A DNA stretch of 47,515 bases from contig QZIJ01000041.1 of the NCBI GenBank assembly GCA_003598975.1, forward strand, positions 1-47,515, given 5' to 3'. Both the position numbers and the translations under genes were made by a program. Below the pieces are notes generated by a model. The model ran no database searches, was not told the DNA's origin, and saw only the letters and a list, made by a program, of their open reading frames with translations. Position 1 is the first letter of the stretch, and the number at the start of each line of letters is the position of its first letter. Below, piece by piece: positions 15,548 through 24,024 of the stretch. Source of the DNA: Anaerolineaceae bacterium (GTDB taxonomy: Bacteria > Chloroflexota > Anaerolineae > Anaerolineales > Villigracilaceae).

Positions 15548-17848
15548 TTACTTTTTGCTCTTTTTTGCCGCTGGCTTCGCGGCCTTGCCATTACTACCGC
15601 GCCCCATCGCGTCCATCACAGCCACAGACGCGATCTGCACAATGGCATTCACGTCGTCGCCTGTCTGCAATACATGGACGGGCGCGCCCATGCCGAGCAG
15701 GATGGGGCCAATGGCCTTGGCATTGCCGAGGCGGGCCAGCAGTTTGTAGGCAATGTTCGCTGATTCGAGCGAGGGGAAGACCAACACGTTGGCATCCTTG
15801 ACCGTGCTGAATGGATAACGCTCCTCTACGATCTCCGAGGCAACAGCGGTATCAGCCTGCATCTCACCATCCACCACCAGGTCGGGGCGGCGGGCTTTTG
15901 TGAGGGCGACGGCTTTCTGAATCTTCTCCGAGAGCGGATGCGGCGTGGAGCCAAAGTTGGAGAACGAGAGGAACGCAACGCGCGGCTCAATCTCAAGTTG
16001 CTTGGCGTAATCCGCGGCGAGGCATGCAATCTCCACCAGGTCTTCCGCGGTCGGGTCAATGTTGACCGTGGCGTCGGTGAAGAGATAGACGCGGTCATCC
16101 ACGATCATGATGTACACACCCGCCGCGCGGGCCACGCCCGGCGCGGTGTGATGGACACGCAACGCGGGCCGAATCACATCAGGATATTCGTAGGTCAGGC
16201 CAGAGATGAACGCATCGGCGTCGCCCATCTTGACCATCATCGAACCGAAGATGTTGGTCTGTCGAATGCGGTTGCGCGCAATGGAAACCGACACGCCTTT
16301 GCGGGCGCGAATTTCGTGGTAAGCCTTGGCATATTCTTCGATGCGCTTAAAGGTGGCGGGGTCCACCATATCGGGACAGCAAGACAGACCAAGTTCCTCG
16401 ATGCGCTTTTGGATGACTTCAGGACGCCCAATCAGGATAGGATTGGCGATGCCCTCTTCCTTGATCTGATACGCGGCACGGATTACCTTTGGTTCTTCCC
16501 CTTCCGCGAACGCGACACGCTTCATCCCACCGCTGGAGCGCGCCTTGTTCTGGAAGAAGTAACGCACCTGCTCACCCTTGCCCAACCGCATGGCCAATTG
16601 TTCGCGATATTCAGACATGTCAATCGGCTTACGCGCGACGCCTGTCTTCATCGCCATATCAGCAACGGCGGGCGCTTCCCACAACAGCACGCGCGAGTCG
16701 AGCGGCTTGGGGATGATGTAATCGCGTCCGAATTTCAGACTGTCCACACCATAAGCGCGTAGAACAGAATCGGGCACATCTTCCTTGGTTAATGCAGCGA
16801 GGGCTTGTGAGGCGGCAAATTTCATCTCCTCGTTGATGGCGCGGGCGCGTACGTCCAGCGCGCCGCGGAAAATGAAGGGGAAACCCAACACATTGTTGAT
16901 CTGGTTGGTGTAATCCGAACGACCAGTGGCGATGATTAAATCCTTGCGGACCGATTTGGCCAGATCGGGATTGATCTCGGGATCGGGATTCGCCATGGCA
17001 AATATAATCGGGTCCTTCGCCATGGATTTGACCATTTCGGGCGTCATCACGTTCGCAACAGACAGGCCATAGAACACGTCCGCGCCGCGCAAAGCATCGG
17101 CCAGAGTACGCGCATCGGTGTCCCGAACAAAGCGCTGTTTGTATTTGTTCAGGTCGGTGCGTCCGCTGTGGATAACGCCTTTGCTATCGCACATCATAAT
17201 ATTCTCGCGCTTCACGCCCCAGCGAATGGCCAATTCTGCACAGGAAATTGCCGAAGCGCCCGCTCCCGAAATCACCACGCGGATCTCGCTGTGCTTCTTT
17301 CCGACCAGTTCGAGCGCGTTCGCCAGCCCAGCCGAGGAGATGATGGCTGTCCCGTGCTGGTCATCGTGGAAGACGGGAATATCCAGCATCTTCTTGAGTT
17401 CTTCTTCGATGTAGAAACATTCGGGGGCTTTAATGTCCTCGAGATTGATCCCGCCAAAAGTCGGGGAGATCGCGGCGACGACTTTGATGATCTCGTCGGG
17501 GTCATGCGAATTGACCTCGATGTCGAACACGTCCACATCCGCGAATTTTTTGAAAAGAACGCCCTTCCCCTCCATGACGGGTTTCCCCGCCAGTGCGCCC
17601 CGGTCACCGAGACCGAGAATGGCCGTGCCATTCGAAACGACTGCCACCAAATTCCCCTTGGATGTATATTCGTAGGCTAGTTCGGGGTCTTTTTCGATCT
17701 CAAGCACGGGGACTGCCACGCCCGGCGTATAAGCCAGGCTCAGGTCGCGTTGGGTATCCATCGGCTTGGTCGGGACGACTGCTATTTTGCCGGGTTTACC
17801 CTTCAGGCGATGATACTCAAGTGCATCTTCACGAGTGATGTTGGCCAT
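15548..17848 (-). CDS. maeB: NAD(P)-dependent malic enzyme with phosphotransacetylase-like domain (MaeB type)
   Basis: A 766-residue enzyme converting malate to pyruvate and CO2 with NAD(P)H formation. The N-terminal malic enzyme half has [31 protein letters not shown], the metal site in FHDDQHGTA, and the nucleotide loop [17 protein letters not shown]. From about residue 440 a phosphotransacetylase-like domain follows ([34 protein letters not shown]), which in MaeB proteins usually serves regulation by acetyl-CoA. The last 16 residues are a Lys/Ala-rich tail, an addition to the family core. GGAGG before the ATG at 17848 fixes the start over an upstream in-frame start. It is a single-gene unit with its own terminator. 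Confidence 0.95.
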   Translation of the reverse strand: MANITREDALEYHRLKGKPGKIAVVPTKPMDTQRDLSLAYTPGVAVPVLEIEKDPELAYEYTSKGNLVAVVSNGTAILGLGDRGALAGKPVMEGKGVLFKKFADVDVFDIEVNSHDPDEIIKVVAAISPTFGGINLEDIKAPECFYIEEELKKMLDIPVFHDDQHGTAIISSAGLANALELVGKKHSEIRVVISGAGASAISCAELAIRWGVKRENIMMCDSKGVIHSGRTDLNKYKQRFVRDTDARTLADALRGADVFYGLSVANVMTPEMVKSMAKDPIIFAMANPDPEINPDLAKSVRKDLIIATGRSDYTNQINNVLGFPFIFRGALDVRARAINEEMKFAASQALAALTKEDVPDSVLRAYGVDSLKFGRDYIIPKPLDSRVLLWEAPAVADMAMKTGVARKPIDMSEYREQLAMRLGKGEQVRYFFQNKARSSGGMKRVAFAEGEEPKVIRAAYQIKEEGIANPILIGRPEVIQKRIEELGLSCCPDMVDPATFKRIEEYAKAYHEIRARKGVSVSIARNRIRQTNIFGSMMVKMGDADAFISGLTYEYPDVIRPALRVHHTAPGVARAAGVYIMIVDDRVYLFTDATVNIDPTAEDLVEIACLAADYAKQLEIEPRVAFLSFSNFGSTPHPLSEKIQKAVALTKARRPDLVVDGEMQADTAVASEIVEERYPFSTVKDANVLVFPSLESANIAYKLLARLGNAKAIGPILLGMGAPVHVLQTGDDVNAIVQIASVAVMDAMGRGSNGKAAKPAAKKSKK

Positions 17849-17985
17849 GGGACCTCCGATATTCAAAATGAATGGATGATAATCTATCAAATTATCGCAC
17901 AACCCAGCAAAATCACATAGTTCTTTTCGTCACATATTTCGGGTAATTTCCATTCGGAAGCCCTCTCCATCAGGTATTTTTAATG

Positions 17986-17991
17986 TATAAT
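17986..17991 (+). promoter_or_regulatory. -10 box of the candidate RNA / recX leader
   Basis: A perfect TATAAT about 270 nt upstream of the terminator at 18225. No clear -35 lies 17 bp before it. It would start a transcript near 17998. Confidence 0.4.
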
Positions 17992-17997
17992 CAACAG

Positions 17998-18267
17998 AAA
18001 TCCGCAAGGATAAATCTGACCATTTTCCGCCGTTTCCACGGCCCGGCTTGCAAACTGCACGACTACGACTCCTGCCCTGCAATTGGGATAAATTGCGACG
18101 AAAACCGAACTGACTTGAAGGATTTTGGTGATTGTTGATTTGAACCGTCATCCGGTTTAACGTAACTTCCCGTTCCGCCTCACGCGGGACGTTTAGGCTG
18201 TTGTAGCCAACCTGAACCTTTTCGCACAGCCGAGGCCGCTCCGGGCGGTCTGCGGCTGTGTGTTTTT
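17998..18267 (+). ncRNA. Candidate small RNA or attenuated leader upstream of recX
   Basis: A stretch of about 270 nt bounded by a TATAAT and an intrinsic terminator, with at least five predicted local hairpins and no reading frame. I checked by eye for signatures of tmRNA, RNase P RNA, SRP RNA, T-box, TPP, cobalamin and SAM elements and saw none. Two readings fit: a free-standing small RNA, or a leader that controls recX-rny by attenuation. Confidence 0.4.
18225..18267 (+). terminator. Intrinsic terminator abutting the recX start
   Basis: CACAGCCG (18225-18232) pairs with CGGCTGTG (18253-18260), and the inner AGGCCGC pairs with GCGGTCT around a 5-nt loop, giving a GC-rich stem of about 15 bp with one bulge. 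It is followed at once by TGTTTTT. The T-run ends 1 nt before the recX ATG. Confidence 0.85.
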
Positions 18268-18268
18268 A

Positions 18269-18925
18269 ATGAAAAAAATAACCGCCATCGAAGTCCAAAA
18301 GAAGAACCCCAAACGGGTGAACATCCACCTCGACGGGGAATTCGCCTTCGGACTGGACCGTTTTGTAGCCGCATGGCTGGTCGTTGGGCAGACACTCGAT
18401 GAGGAAAAGATCGCCAGACTCCAGGCCGAGGACGCACAGGAAAAAGCATATCGTCAAGCCCTGTTGTTTCTTGGCGTACGCGCCCGCTCGGAAAGGGAAG
18501 TCCGCAAGAACCTTGAAAAGCACGAGATGCCTCCCGCTGTGATCGAGCAGACCATCGAACGTCTGCGGGAGGAACACCTGCTGAACGATGGGCAATTCGC
18601 GCAGGATTGGGTGACGAACCGCTCCGAGTTCCGCCCGCGCTCGCGCCGCGCGCTCATCGTCGAGTTGAAGCAGAAGGGGCTCGCGGAAGCCGACATCAGG
18701 TCCGCGACCGAGGCGATGGATGAAGAAGCCCTGGCCTACGCGGCCGCCGAAAAGCGCGTCCGCAGGCTGGAAGGTCTGGAATGGAACGATTTCCGCAAAA
18801 AACTGGGCGATTTCCTCGCAAGGAGAGGATTCGCGTACGATGTCGTCGCACCGACGGTGAAACGTCTTTGGAGCGAGTGCGGTGGCAGTACAAATACTGA
18901 ATTTGAAGATGAGGAAGTCTCATGA
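18269..18925 (+). CDS. recX: Regulatory protein RecX
   Basis: A 218-residue all-helical RecX protein, a modulator of RecA filaments. The family helices are seen in order: ALLFLGVRARSEREVRKNLEK, then IEQTIERLREEHLLNDGQFAQDWV (the FDD..FA region), FRPRSRRALIVELKQKGL, and KKLGDFLARRGFAYDVV. The acidic C-terminal tail (FEDEEVS) is extra. The ATG at 18269 has no ribosome-binding site because a terminator hairpin lies directly before it; an in-frame GTG at 18260 sits inside that hairpin and is less likely. recA is not adjacent. The stop overlaps the rny start as ATGA. Confidence 0.9.
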   Translation: MKKITAIEVQKKNPKRVNIHLDGEFAFGLDRFVAAWLVVGQTLDEEKIARLQAEDAQEKAYRQALLFLGVRARSEREVRKNLEKHEMPPAVIEQTIERLREEHLLNDGQFAQDWVTNRSEFRPRSRRALIVELKQKGLAEADIRSATEAMDEEALAYAAAEKRVRRLEGLEWNDFRKKLGDFLARRGFAYDVVAPTVKRLWSECGGSTNTEFEDEEVS

Positions 18926-20454
18926 ACCCGTTGATCACGAACTTATTTGCACTACTGTTTGGATTGGCCATTGGTGCCGCGGCTGGTTACTTCTTCCACC
19001 GCTACCAGGTGGACAAGGCAATGCGCGACCAGCAGGAAAAAGCCGCCAGCATTTTGAAGGGCGCCAACGAACAGGCGCGGCTGATCGAAGCCCAGGCGCG
19101 CGAGAATGCCGCCAAGATGATGCAGACCGCGGAGCAGGATATCAAGGAGCGCCGCGCAGAAAACAGCCGCGAGGCGGAGAGGCTTGACAAGCGCCGCACT
19201 GAACTGGAAAGCCGCGCCGACAAATTGGAACAGCGCGAGCAGAACCTGAACAAACGCCAATCCACCGTTGACCGCCGTGCCAACGAGATCGAAAAACTGT
19301 ACGGCCAGGAAGTGGCGAAACTGGAACAGATCTCCAATCTCTCGCAGGATGAGGCGCGCAAAGATTTGTTCGCGGCCGTGGAAAAGGAAGCCCGCGCCGA
19401 CATGGCGCGCATCTACCGCCAGATCGAGGCCGAGGCGCGCGAGGAGGGCGAGAAACGCGCCCGCAAGTTGATCGCGGACGCCATCCAGCGCGTCGCGTCA
19501 GAACACGTGGCCGAAGTCACCAGTTCGCGAGTCACCCTGCCGAACGAGGAGATGAAGGGACGCATCGTCGGCCGCAATGGGCGCAACATCAAAGCCTTTG
19601 AGCAGGCCGCGGGTGTGGATGTGATTGTGGACGATACGCCCGAATCTGTCACCATCTCGTGCTTCGACTCGGTGCGCCGCGAGATCGCGCGCCGCGCGCT
19701 GACGCGTCTCACCGTGGACGGGCGCATTCATCCCACCCACATCGAAAAGATCATCGAGGATGAGACCAAGGCGGTGGAAAAGATCATCAACGAGGCAGGC
19801 GAACAAGCCGCCTACGACGCCAACATCGCGGGGTTGCATCCCGAAGTGTTGCGCATGATGGGACGCTTGAAATTCCGCACATCATACGGACAGAACCAAC
19901 TTTCGCACGCGGTGGAAGTTTCCAAACTGGCGGGAATCCTTGCCGCTGAACTGGGCGCGGATGTGGAAATCTCCAAACAGGGCGGCTTTCTGCACGATAT
20001 CGGCAAGGCCATGGATCACAACCAGGAAGGCACACATGCCGGGCTGGGCGCGGAGTTTTGCAAACGCTACAACGTGAACCCGAAGGTGGTCAACGCCATC
20101 GCTTCACACCATCACGAAACCGAGCAGGAGAGCATCGAAGCCGTCATTGCCGAAGCCGCGGACGCTATTTCGGGTGCGCGCCCTGGAGCACGTCGCGAAG
20201 ACCTGGAAGCCTACATCAAGCGCATCAAGAATCTCGAAGACCTGACCAATTCGTTCAAGGGTGTGCAACAGAGTTTTGCCATCCAGGCGGGACGCGAAGT
20301 GCGTATCATCGTCCGCCCGGAGGAAATTGACGATCTCGATTCAGCGCGGCTGGCGCGTGACGTGGCCAAGAAGATCGAGGAGACGATGCAGTATCCGGGC
20401 CAGATCAAGGTGACGGTCATCCGCGAGACGAGGGCTGTGGACTACGCAAAATAG
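18922..20454 (+). CDS. rny: Ribonuclease Y
   Basis: A 510-residue membrane-anchored endoribonuclease that starts bulk mRNA turnover. It has an N-terminal membrane helix (about 5-25), a long coiled coil (about 30-190) rich in Glu, Arg and Gln, a KH domain with GRIVGRNGRNIKAFEQAAG, and an HD domain with the catalytic HDIGKAMDH (H358, D359) followed by the ASHHHETE metal ligands. Length and order match the family. The ATG overlaps the recX stop by 4 nt, so translation is coupled. The next gene, a histidine kinase, begins 33 nt later without a terminator, so rny may be co-transcribed with the signalling island. Confidence 0.97.
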   Translation: MNPLITNLFALLFGLAIGAAAGYFFHRYQVDKAMRDQQEKAASILKGANEQARLIEAQARENAAKMMQTAEQDIKERRAENSREAERLDKRRTELESRADKLEQREQNLNKRQSTVDRRANEIEKLYGQEVAKLEQISNLSQDEARKDLFAAVEKEARADMARIYRQIEAEAREEGEKRARKLIADAIQRVASEHVAEVTSSRVTLPNEEMKGRIVGRNGRNIKAFEQAAGVDVIVDDTPESVTISCFDSVRREIARRALTRLTVDGRIHPTHIEKIIEDETKAVEKIINEAGEQAAYDANIAGLHPEVLRMMGRLKFRTSYGQNQLSHAVEVSKLAGILAAELGADVEISKQGGFLHDIGKAMDHNQEGTHAGLGAEFCKRYNVNPKVVNAIASHHHETEQESIEAVIAEAADAISGARPGARREDLEAYIKRIKNLEDLTNSFKGVQQSFAIQAGREVRIIVRPEEIDDLDSARLARDVAKKIEETMQYPGQIKVTVIRETRAVDYAK

Positions 20455-20487
20455 TCGGCCCGTCAAGCAAGATGATCGTTTGCAAAC

Positions 20488-23118
20488 ATGAACCCATCAG
20501 AGACAAGTAGCAGGCAAAAATCTGAGTCTATTAGTCTGAGGGTTTTCCTTGCGCGGTTAATCACCCTGGGGAGTTATACAGGCGTTTACATCGCGACATT
20601 TCGCTACAGCATTGATGCCTTGGGAGACGTTGGTGCCGCGCTGATCACTCTGCCGGTTGTTCTTACAGGATGGTATTGGGGAACCGGCGCTGGGATCATC
20701 GCCGGACTGGCCGCCATCATCTTGAACATTGCTCTTTTCAAAAACCTCATGGGATACGAACTGCCATTCGCAATCACCAACGGCTGGCCGGGCAATATCA
20801 TGCTGATTCTCGTGAGCGTAGTTGCGGGTAATTTGAGACGGGCATTCAAAAAACATTCCCAGGTCGAGAACGAATTGCGAACCCGCGAACGCTACCTGAC
20901 TCTCATCAACATCGCGACACAAGATCTCCTTACAACCGTTGACCTAGAAACCGGTTATTACAACGTTATCACCCATCTGGTGAATTTTCTCACCGCGGAT
21001 TACGGACATCTCATTTTTTGGGACAAGACACAGAGAAAAGCAACCCTGATGGCATCCACTTGGCAAGCCGAAGCAAGAGTTGCGTTGAATCCTCAGGAAA
21101 CAAGAATCGTCATGCAAGTTCTGCAAAATGGACATGCCCAAGCCATTAACGACTCGACGAACTCAAATCAGGTTATTAATCTGGCCCTTTCCGGAGACAA
21201 TACCCGACCACCCAAATCCATTATTTATATACCACTCATAACAATGGAAAACAAACTGGGAGTGGTCGTCCTGGGATTCGATACGCCGCACTGGTTCAGC
21301 CAGAATGAGATTCTCTTTGCCGAACTGGCCTGCAAACAGGTGGCACTCGCATTGAGAGATGTATTGCAGGATGTCGAACTCCAACGCCGCCTGCGCGAAT
21401 CCAATGCGTTGGCTGAAATTGGACGCGCCTTGAGCAAAACCGAGCGCACCAGCCCGCATAATGTTCTGCAAATGATCGTTGATTCTGCCAGGGATTTAAT
21501 CCCGAATACCGAGCAAGCTGTCATTCATTTATTCGATAATGAGGAGCAGGTATTGATTCCGCAGGCCGTTTCCGGGTACCAAGAGCAAGGCGGCCCAGGA
21601 AAGACCAAGATGGGCATTGGGGAAGGTGTAGCTGGAAAAGTGATCGCTGAACGGACAGTGGTCAGCATCGCAGATGTGCAGACAGATCCACGCTTCCTGC
21701 AACAAAACACTCCAGCCAGATACCGTTCACTTATGGTCGCTCCGGTGCAAAGCGGCGATGATTGCATCGGCACCATCAGTATTCAAAGCAGTTTGCCGGC
21801 CGTCTTCACCGCAGAAGAAGAGGAACTCCTCAGCGCGCTGGGAGCACAAGCGGCCATTGCCATTGAAAACGCCCACCTGCTTGAAACCACCACGCAGGGA
21901 TATAAGGAAATCAGTGCACTGTATCGCATCACACAGGGTCTGGCCTCATCACTGGAAACAGAGAAGTTGATGAAGGATGTGGTGGAACTTCTGCAACAGA
22001 ATTTCGGGTATTATCACACTGCAATTTTGGTCATTGAACCCGAAACGGACGATTTAGTGGTTCATCATGGAAGCGGAAAGATTGGCGAACTTCTCAAGGG
22101 ACAGCGCATACCGGCGGGGACGGGCATCATAGGACACGCGGCTGAAACCAAGGAAGCATTCTTCACAAACGATGTGAATAAAGTGGTTTTTTATTCCCCT
22201 CACCCACTTTTGCCCGACACTCAATCCGAGATGGCTGTGCCAATTAAGATCGGCGAACGCGTATTCGGGGTGCTGGACGTGCAACAAAAATCTCCCAACC
22301 GCCTCTCAGAACGCGACCTTCAACTCGTCCGTACAGTGGCAGACCAACTGGCCGTTTCCCTGCAAAAAGCCTCACTCTATTTGGATCTTCAGGCGGCGCT
22401 CGAGCAGGAAAAATCCACGCGTGCCCAACTTGTGCAAAGCGAGAGATTGGCCCTCGTTGGTCGTTTATTGGCCTCGGTTTCGCACGAATTGAACAACCCC
22501 CTGCAGGCCATTCAAAATGCGCTCTTCCTCCTTAAGGACGATAAAGGCATATCCGCCCAAGGCAGACAGGATCTACAAATCGTCCTCTCTGAAACCGAGC
22601 GAATGGCGGGGCTGATCGAACGCCTGCGCACCTCCTATCGTGCGACACATCTTGATGACTTCCAACCAGTGCAGATCAATGCAATCGTGGAGGATGTATA
22701 CGCGTTGCTCGCCACCCACTTGCGCCATAAAGAGATCGCCTTCGAATTCCATCCGGACCCGGACCTGCATCTCGCCCACGGCTTACCCGACCAGATTCGA
22801 CAAGTGACACTCAACCTGCTCATGAATGCGGCCGAGGCCGTTTCAACGGGAGGCCGGCTGATCGTTACAACCGAGAAGGCCGAAAACCGGGAGATTCTCC
22901 TCTCTGTTTCAGACAACGGCCCCGGCATAGATCCCGTCCTCCTGCCCCACATTTTCGATGCCTTCGTCACCAGCAAGGACAGCGGTACCGGCCTGGGATT
23001 GACGATCACGTATGATATCGTCCATCGCCACCGGGGACGGATCCAGGCTGTGAATAATCCCACTGGCGGAGCCACCTTTAAAATCTGGTTGCCCACCATC
23101 CAAACGGAGCAGGCATGA
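20488..23118 (+). CDS. Membrane histidine kinase with three GAF domains
   Basis: An 876-residue sensor kinase. Residues about 18-115 form a DUF4118-like membrane unit of three to four helices (LITLPVVLTGWYWGTGAGIIAG). Three GAF domains follow (about 150-300, 310-465, 475-635), then a HisKA helix with the phosphoacceptor in VSHELNNPLQAI (H666), and an HATPase with NLLMNAAEA, SDNGPGIDP and GTGLGLT. The SHELNNPL form resembles NtrB/AtoS-like kinases. There is no periplasmic sensor, so the signal is cytoplasmic or within the membrane. Its stop overlaps the start of the response regulator at 23115, which is the clear partner. No strong ribosome-binding site is seen before the ATG. Codon usage looks more A/T-rich than in recX and rny. 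Confidence 0.92.
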   Translation: MNPSETSSRQKSESISLRVFLARLITLGSYTGVYIATFRYSIDALGDVGAALITLPVVLTGWYWGTGAGIIAGLAAIILNIALFKNLMGYELPFAITNGWPGNIMLILVSVVAGNLRRAFKKHSQVENELRTRERYLTLINIATQDLLTTVDLETGYYNVITHLVNFLTADYGHLIFWDKTQRKATLMASTWQAEARVALNPQETRIVMQVLQNGHAQAINDSTNSNQVINLALSGDNTRPPKSIIYIPLITMENKLGVVVLGFDTPHWFSQNEILFAELACKQVALALRDVLQDVELQRRLRESNALAEIGRALSKTERTSPHNVLQMIVDSARDLIPNTEQAVIHLFDNEEQVLIPQAVSGYQEQGGPGKTKMGIGEGVAGKVIAERTVVSIADVQTDPRFLQQNTPARYRSLMVAPVQSGDDCIGTISIQSSLPAVFTAEEEELLSALGAQAAIAIENAHLLETTTQGYKEISALYRITQGLASSLETEKLMKDVVELLQQNFGYYHTAILVIEPETDDLVVHHGSGKIGELLKGQRIPAGTGIIGHAAETKEAFFTNDVNKVVFYSPHPLLPDTQSEMAVPIKIGERVFGVLDVQQKSPNRLSERDLQLVRTVADQLAVSLQKASLYLDLQAALEQEKSTRAQLVQSERLALVGRLLASVSHELNNPLQAIQNALFLLKDDKGISAQGRQDLQIVLSETERMAGLIERLRTSYRATHLDDFQPVQINAIVEDVYALLATHLRHKEIAFEFHPDPDLHLAHGLPDQIRQVTLNLLMNAAEAVSTGGRLIVTTEKAENREILLSVSDNGPGIDPVLLPHIFDAFVTSKDSGTGLGLTITYDIVHRHRGRIQAVNNPTGGATFKIWLPTIQTEQA

Positions 23119-23915
23119 ACCAACGTGGCCGCATCCTTGTTATTGACGATGAAGCCGCCCTGCGGCAGACTCTGGCGCGCATCCTGCAACGCGAAGGCCA
23201 TGAGGTGACCACTGCCGAAAGCGGAGAAATGGGGTTATCCCTGCTTGCCAACACCCCGTTTGACCTGGTTTATATGGATCTCCGCATGCCGGGGATGGCC
23301 GGCCTGGACACATTGAAGGCCATACATACCAGCCAACCCAACCTGCCCGTCATCCTTTTTACCGCCCAACCCGATATGCAATCGGCTGTAGAAGCGCTGC
23401 GCCTCGGGGCCACCGATTACCTGTTGAAGCCTCTCCAGCCTGAGGTCCTGATCGAGCGAACGCGAAAGACACTCATTGGTCTGGAAAAGGACCGTCGGCG
23501 GCGAGAAATCCAGGCGCAGATCGATTCCCTGCAAACCGAGTTGAAGAAACTGGAAGCGGATGAAACAATTTCCCCATTGGACGTGCCCGCTTCGGTCAAC
23601 GAAGAGCGCTTCCTCTCTCGTGGAAAATTGACCCTCGACCTGCACACGCGGCGCGTCACTGTTGGCAAACGCGTGGTCAACCTGCCTCCCACCGCATTCG
23701 ATTACCTGCTCGTGTTGGCACGGCACGCCCCAAATGTGGTGGATTATCAAACGCTCGTCACAGAGGCGCAGGGTTACCAGGCGGATGTGCGCGAGGCGCA
23801 GGAACTTGTCAAATGGCACATCCACCACATCCGTCAGGCGATCGAGGCGGACGCGCAAAATCCAGCATTCATCATTAATGTGCGGGGAAGCGGGTATCGG
23901 TTCGTGGCCGACTAA
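23115..23915 (+). CDS. Response regulator with winged-helix output
   Basis: A 266-residue regulator. The receiver domain (1-125) has the acidic pocket IDDE, phosphoacceptor D55 in YMDLRMPG, FTA as the switch Thr, and the conserved Lys in LLKPLQP. A coiled linker (about 130-160, EIQAQIDSLQTELKKLE) joins a C-terminal OmpR-type winged helix ending in INVRGSGYRFVAD. The linker is longer than in ordinary OmpR regulators and may dimerise. It starts with ATGA overlapping the kinase stop and is that kinase's partner. A hairpin and a T-rich tandem repeat follow the stop. Confidence 0.93.
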   Translation: MNQRGRILVIDDEAALRQTLARILQREGHEVTTAESGEMGLSLLANTPFDLVYMDLRMPGMAGLDTLKAIHTSQPNLPVILFTAQPDMQSAVEALRLGATDYLLKPLQPEVLIERTRKTLIGLEKDRRRREIQAQIDSLQTELKKLEADETISPLDVPASVNEERFLSRGKLTLDLHTRRVTVGKRVVNLPPTAFDYLLVLARHAPNVVDYQTLVTEAQGYQADVREAQELVKWHIHHIRQAIEADAQNPAFIINVRGSGYRFVAD

Positions 23916-23920
23916 TGATG

Positions 23921-23970
23921 AAAGACCGGGTTTCTGCAAAAGCCTGGTCTTTGCCAACTTTTGCCAACTT
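23921..23970 (+). terminator. Weak terminator with a 10-nt tandem repeat
   Basis: AAAGACCGG (23921-23929) pairs with CCTGGTCTTT (23943-23952) through about 9-10 bp including one G-T pair. It is followed by TTGCCAACTT repeated twice in tandem (23951-23970) and more T residues. Partial termination between the response regulator and the next kinase is likely. Confidence 0.5.
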
Positions 23971-24024
23971 TTACAGGCAAATGACAATCTGTCTGGCGGG
24001 GGAAACTCGGTCAAAATAGGGCCG

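Larger units (their letters stand above)
17849..18268. other. 420-bp intergenic region with foldable sequence
   Basis: The only gap over 300 bp. It separates the divergent malic enzyme and recX genes and contains no credible reading frame. Plus-strand content: a TATAAT at 17986-17991, several short hairpins (GCAAG/CTTGC and GCCG/CGGC near 18002-18055, GCAATT/AATTGC near 18079-18097, TTGAACCG/CGGTTTAA at 18140-18160, GGCT/AGCC near 18196-18208), and a strong terminator at 18225-18267. The malic enzyme promoter must also lie in its left third. Confidence 0.8.

Noticed and set aside
15938..16762. 274-codon plus-strand frame opposite the malic enzyme
   Set aside because: Antisense shadow; the malic enzyme and phosphotransacetylase motifs run uninterrupted on the minus strand.
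18180..18449. 89-codon minus-strand frame over the recX start and the terminator
   Set aside because: Pro/Arg-rich shadow of the GC-rich hairpin and recX; no start signal.
23662..24024. Upstream extension of the double-receiver kinase frame
   Set aside because: It overlaps the winged-helix part of the response regulator in another frame and encodes Trp/Arg-rich nonsense; the receiver fold begins at the ATG at 24025.
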